6,837 nt of DNA from Deferribacteraceae bacterium (lineage in GTDB: Bacteria; Chrysiogenota; Deferribacteres; Deferribacterales; JAISNW01). Positions 5,549-6,837 of this stretch are shown one piece after another; the first letter of the stretch is position 1; each line of letters opens with the position of its first letter. Both the position numbers and the translations under genes were made by a program. The stretch covers positions 1 through 6,837 of the forward strand of contig JAITJJ010000020.1 in assembly GCA_031278965.1 (NCBI GenBank), in the 5' to 3' direction. Below the pieces are notes generated by a model that made no database searches, was not told where the DNA came from, and worked only from the letters and a program-made list of their open reading frames with translations.

Positions 5549-6837
5549 GTGAGCGAAAAGTATCAGCAGCTTCAAGATGAGATAACAAGGCTTGAACGGG
5601 AAAACAACCGTCTTTCAAGACAATATAAAAGTCTTGAAGAACTTGTGGAGCGCACAAAGATAACTATCGCCACAAAAGAGCGGACATTTTCGCGTATATA
5701 TAATGAAAAATCCTCCCGTGAAAAATACCTGAACCTCCTCCTTAAAAACTCCTTAAATATTATCCTCCTCTTTAATGAGGAGGATAAACTTGTTTACTGC
5801 ACGGATATATTTCTCTTGACGGCCGGGATCTCAAGCTTTGCCATGGTGAGCGGTTTTACCTTTGAAGAGATATTGGAGATTTTTACAAAATATGACGAAA
5901 GGGAACAGCTTGCGCAATTTTTCAGCTTTGCTATGGAGGAAAAGCAGAATGTCACCCTTGACGAGGTGATTGATTTTTCTGGAACCGGCAGATTTAGAAA
6001 TTATCTGATCCTTATCGCCCCAATGCTGGAGGAGAACGGAGAGCTTGCGGGCTCTATCGTCACATTTCAAGACCTCACAGACATGATAATGGCAAAAGAT
6101 CAGGCAGAGCGCGCCAACAGAACCAAGAGCCTCTTTTTGGCGAATATGAGCCATGAGATTCGCACTCCGATGAATGCCGTGATGGGTATGAGCGAGCTCA
6201 TACTTCGTGAAGATATTTCATCCGCCGTTTATGGTTATGCGTCCGGCATCAAACACGCCAGCGAAAGTCTTTTGGCGATAATCAACGATATTCTGGATTA
6301 TTCCAAGATCGAATCCGGCACTTTGGAGATTATTCCGGTTTCCTACAAACTGACGGACATGCTGAACGACGTGGTAAACATAGTCCGTATGAGGCTTTTA
6401 GGTAAACCTATCCGCCTTTATACAACCATTGATCCGAATATTCCGGCCGGACTTTTCGGAGATGTTCTGCGCGTCCGGCAGATACTCTTAAACCTCCTCT
6501 CCAATGCCGCTAAATATACAGATGAGGGGTATATAATTTTAACGGCGGCATTAAATAACATTAGCGCAACTTCTGTCCTTTTAACCTTTTATGTTCAGGA
6601 TACGGGAGTGGGGATTAAGAAATCGGATATGTCCAAGCTTTTCGGCAGTTTCGTTCAACTTGATATGCATCATAACCGAGGGAAAGAGGGAACGGGGCTG
6701 GGACTTGCCATATCAAAAAATCTATGCAACCGTATGGGCGGGGATATTAGCTGCACAAGCATTTACGGAGAGGGGACAACCTTTACAGCTGCAATTCCGC
6801 AAACAATCGTGGACGATTCGCCGTTAGCTTCTGTTCA
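5549..6837 (+). CDS. Soluble PAS-type sensor histidine kinase, 3' end beyond the window
   Basis: The first 429 residues of a histidine kinase are visible; the frame is open at the right edge. Residues 1-60 are charged and heptad-like (Q-L-Q-D-E-I-T-R-L-E-R-E-N-N-R-L), predicting a coiled coil. Residues about 66-176 look like a PAS domain, from N-I-I-L-L-F-N-E-E-D-K to G-S-I-V-T-F-Q-D-L-T. HisKA follows, with H-box A-N-M-S-H-E-I-R-T-P and phosphoacceptor His202. The ATP-binding domain shows the N-box (Asn315, Asn319 in N-L-L-S-N-A-A-K-Y-T), G1 D351-T-G-V-G-I, the F-box around K-L-F-G-S-F and G2 G381-T-G-L-G-L. All catalytic motifs look intact. No membrane segment is present, so it should be cytoplasmic. 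The end, I-P-Q-T-I-V-D-D-S-P, resembles the linker into receiver domains of hybrid kinases, but that part is not visible. GTG 5549 is chosen for its SD and because the coiled coil begins there. Its input may come from the three FIST proteins (inference). Confidence 0.93.
   Translation, partial: MSEKYQQLQDEITRLERENNRLSRQYKSLEELVERTKITIATKERTFSRIYNEKSSREKYLNLLLKNSLNIILLFNEEDKLVYCTDIFLLTAGISSFAMVSGFTFEEILEIFTKYDEREQLAQFFSFAMEEKQNVTLDEVIDFSGTGRFRNYLILIAPMLEENGELAGSIVTFQDLTDMIMAKDQAERANRTKSLFLANMSHEIRTPMNAVMGMSELILREDISSAVYGYASGIKHASESLLAIINDILDYSKIESGTLEIIPVSYKLTDMLNDVVNIVRMRLLGKPIRLYTTIDPNIPAGLFGDVLRVRQILLNLLSNAAKYTDEGYIILTAALNNISATSVLLTFYVQDTGVGIKKSDMSKLFGSFVQLDMHHNRGKEGTGLGLAISKNLCNRMGGDISCTSIYGEGTTFTAAIPQTIVDDSPLASV
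5760..5787. repeat. Perfect 11-base inverted repeat inside the kinase gene
   Basis: TTATCCTCCTC and GAGGAGGATAA are exact reverse complements around the loop TTTAAT. They lie in codons 71-80 (I-I-L-L-F-N-E-E-D-K), at the start of the PAS-like region. The right arm contains a strong SD-like GAGGAGG, which the hairpin would hide. No useful in-frame start codon follows it. Confidence 0.9.

Noticed and set aside
5831..6154. Minus-strand 107-codon frame opposite the kinase
   Set aside because: It lies wholly antisense to the PAS and H-box coding sequence, whose motifs are unmistakable. It is a shadow frame.
6442..6451. Palindrome TCCGGCCGGA in the kinase gene
   Set aside because: A 10-base palindrome in coding DNA is unremarkable; no partner sites were seen.

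Overview
The window reads as ordinary bacterial DNA of middling GC content with tightly packed genes. No phage, plasmid, CRISPR or RNA gene is recognisable. The lipobox-bearing export signal, SD-type ribosome binding sites, a GTG start and a multi-domain histidine kinase all fit a bacterium. Nothing here fixes the lineage; an anaerobic Gram-negative or Firmicute-like organism is only a guess.

Layout. Positions 1-237 are a left flank with no convincing gene. Positions 238-1809 (minus strand) encode a 523-residue secreted lipoprotein with an Ig-like segment followed by beta-propeller-like sequence. Its gene probably ends at a GC-rich hairpin at 204-226. Positions 1810-2081 are an AT-rich divergent promoter region. 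From 2082 rightward on the plus strand comes an uninterrupted array: three tandem paralogues of 384, 381 and 374 residues (2082-3236, 3249-4394, 4414-5538), then a histidine kinase that starts with GTG at 5549 and runs off the right edge.

The three paralogues are recognised as FIST proteins (FIST_N plus FIST_C, a cytoplasmic sensory module). The evidence is the N-terminal block, the FIST_C entry block, the 'FSCxxR' block and the terminal 'FAYSGGE...N-A-S' block. The kinase has an N-terminal coiled coil, a PAS-like region, a HisKA H-box (His202) and an HATPase domain. It has no membrane segment, so it should sense inside the cell. Gaps of 12, 19 and 10 bases with no terminator between genes argue for one operon. 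The inferred working model is that three diversified FIST proteins detect related cytoplasmic ligands and feed one soluble kinase, whose downstream partner lies outside the window.

The most notable points are the triplication of stand-alone FIST proteins beside one kinase, the loss of different signature residues in different copies, two nearly invariant cysteines in FIST_C, and three long near-perfect inverted repeats inside coding sequence (1379-1403, 3400-3429, 5760-5787).
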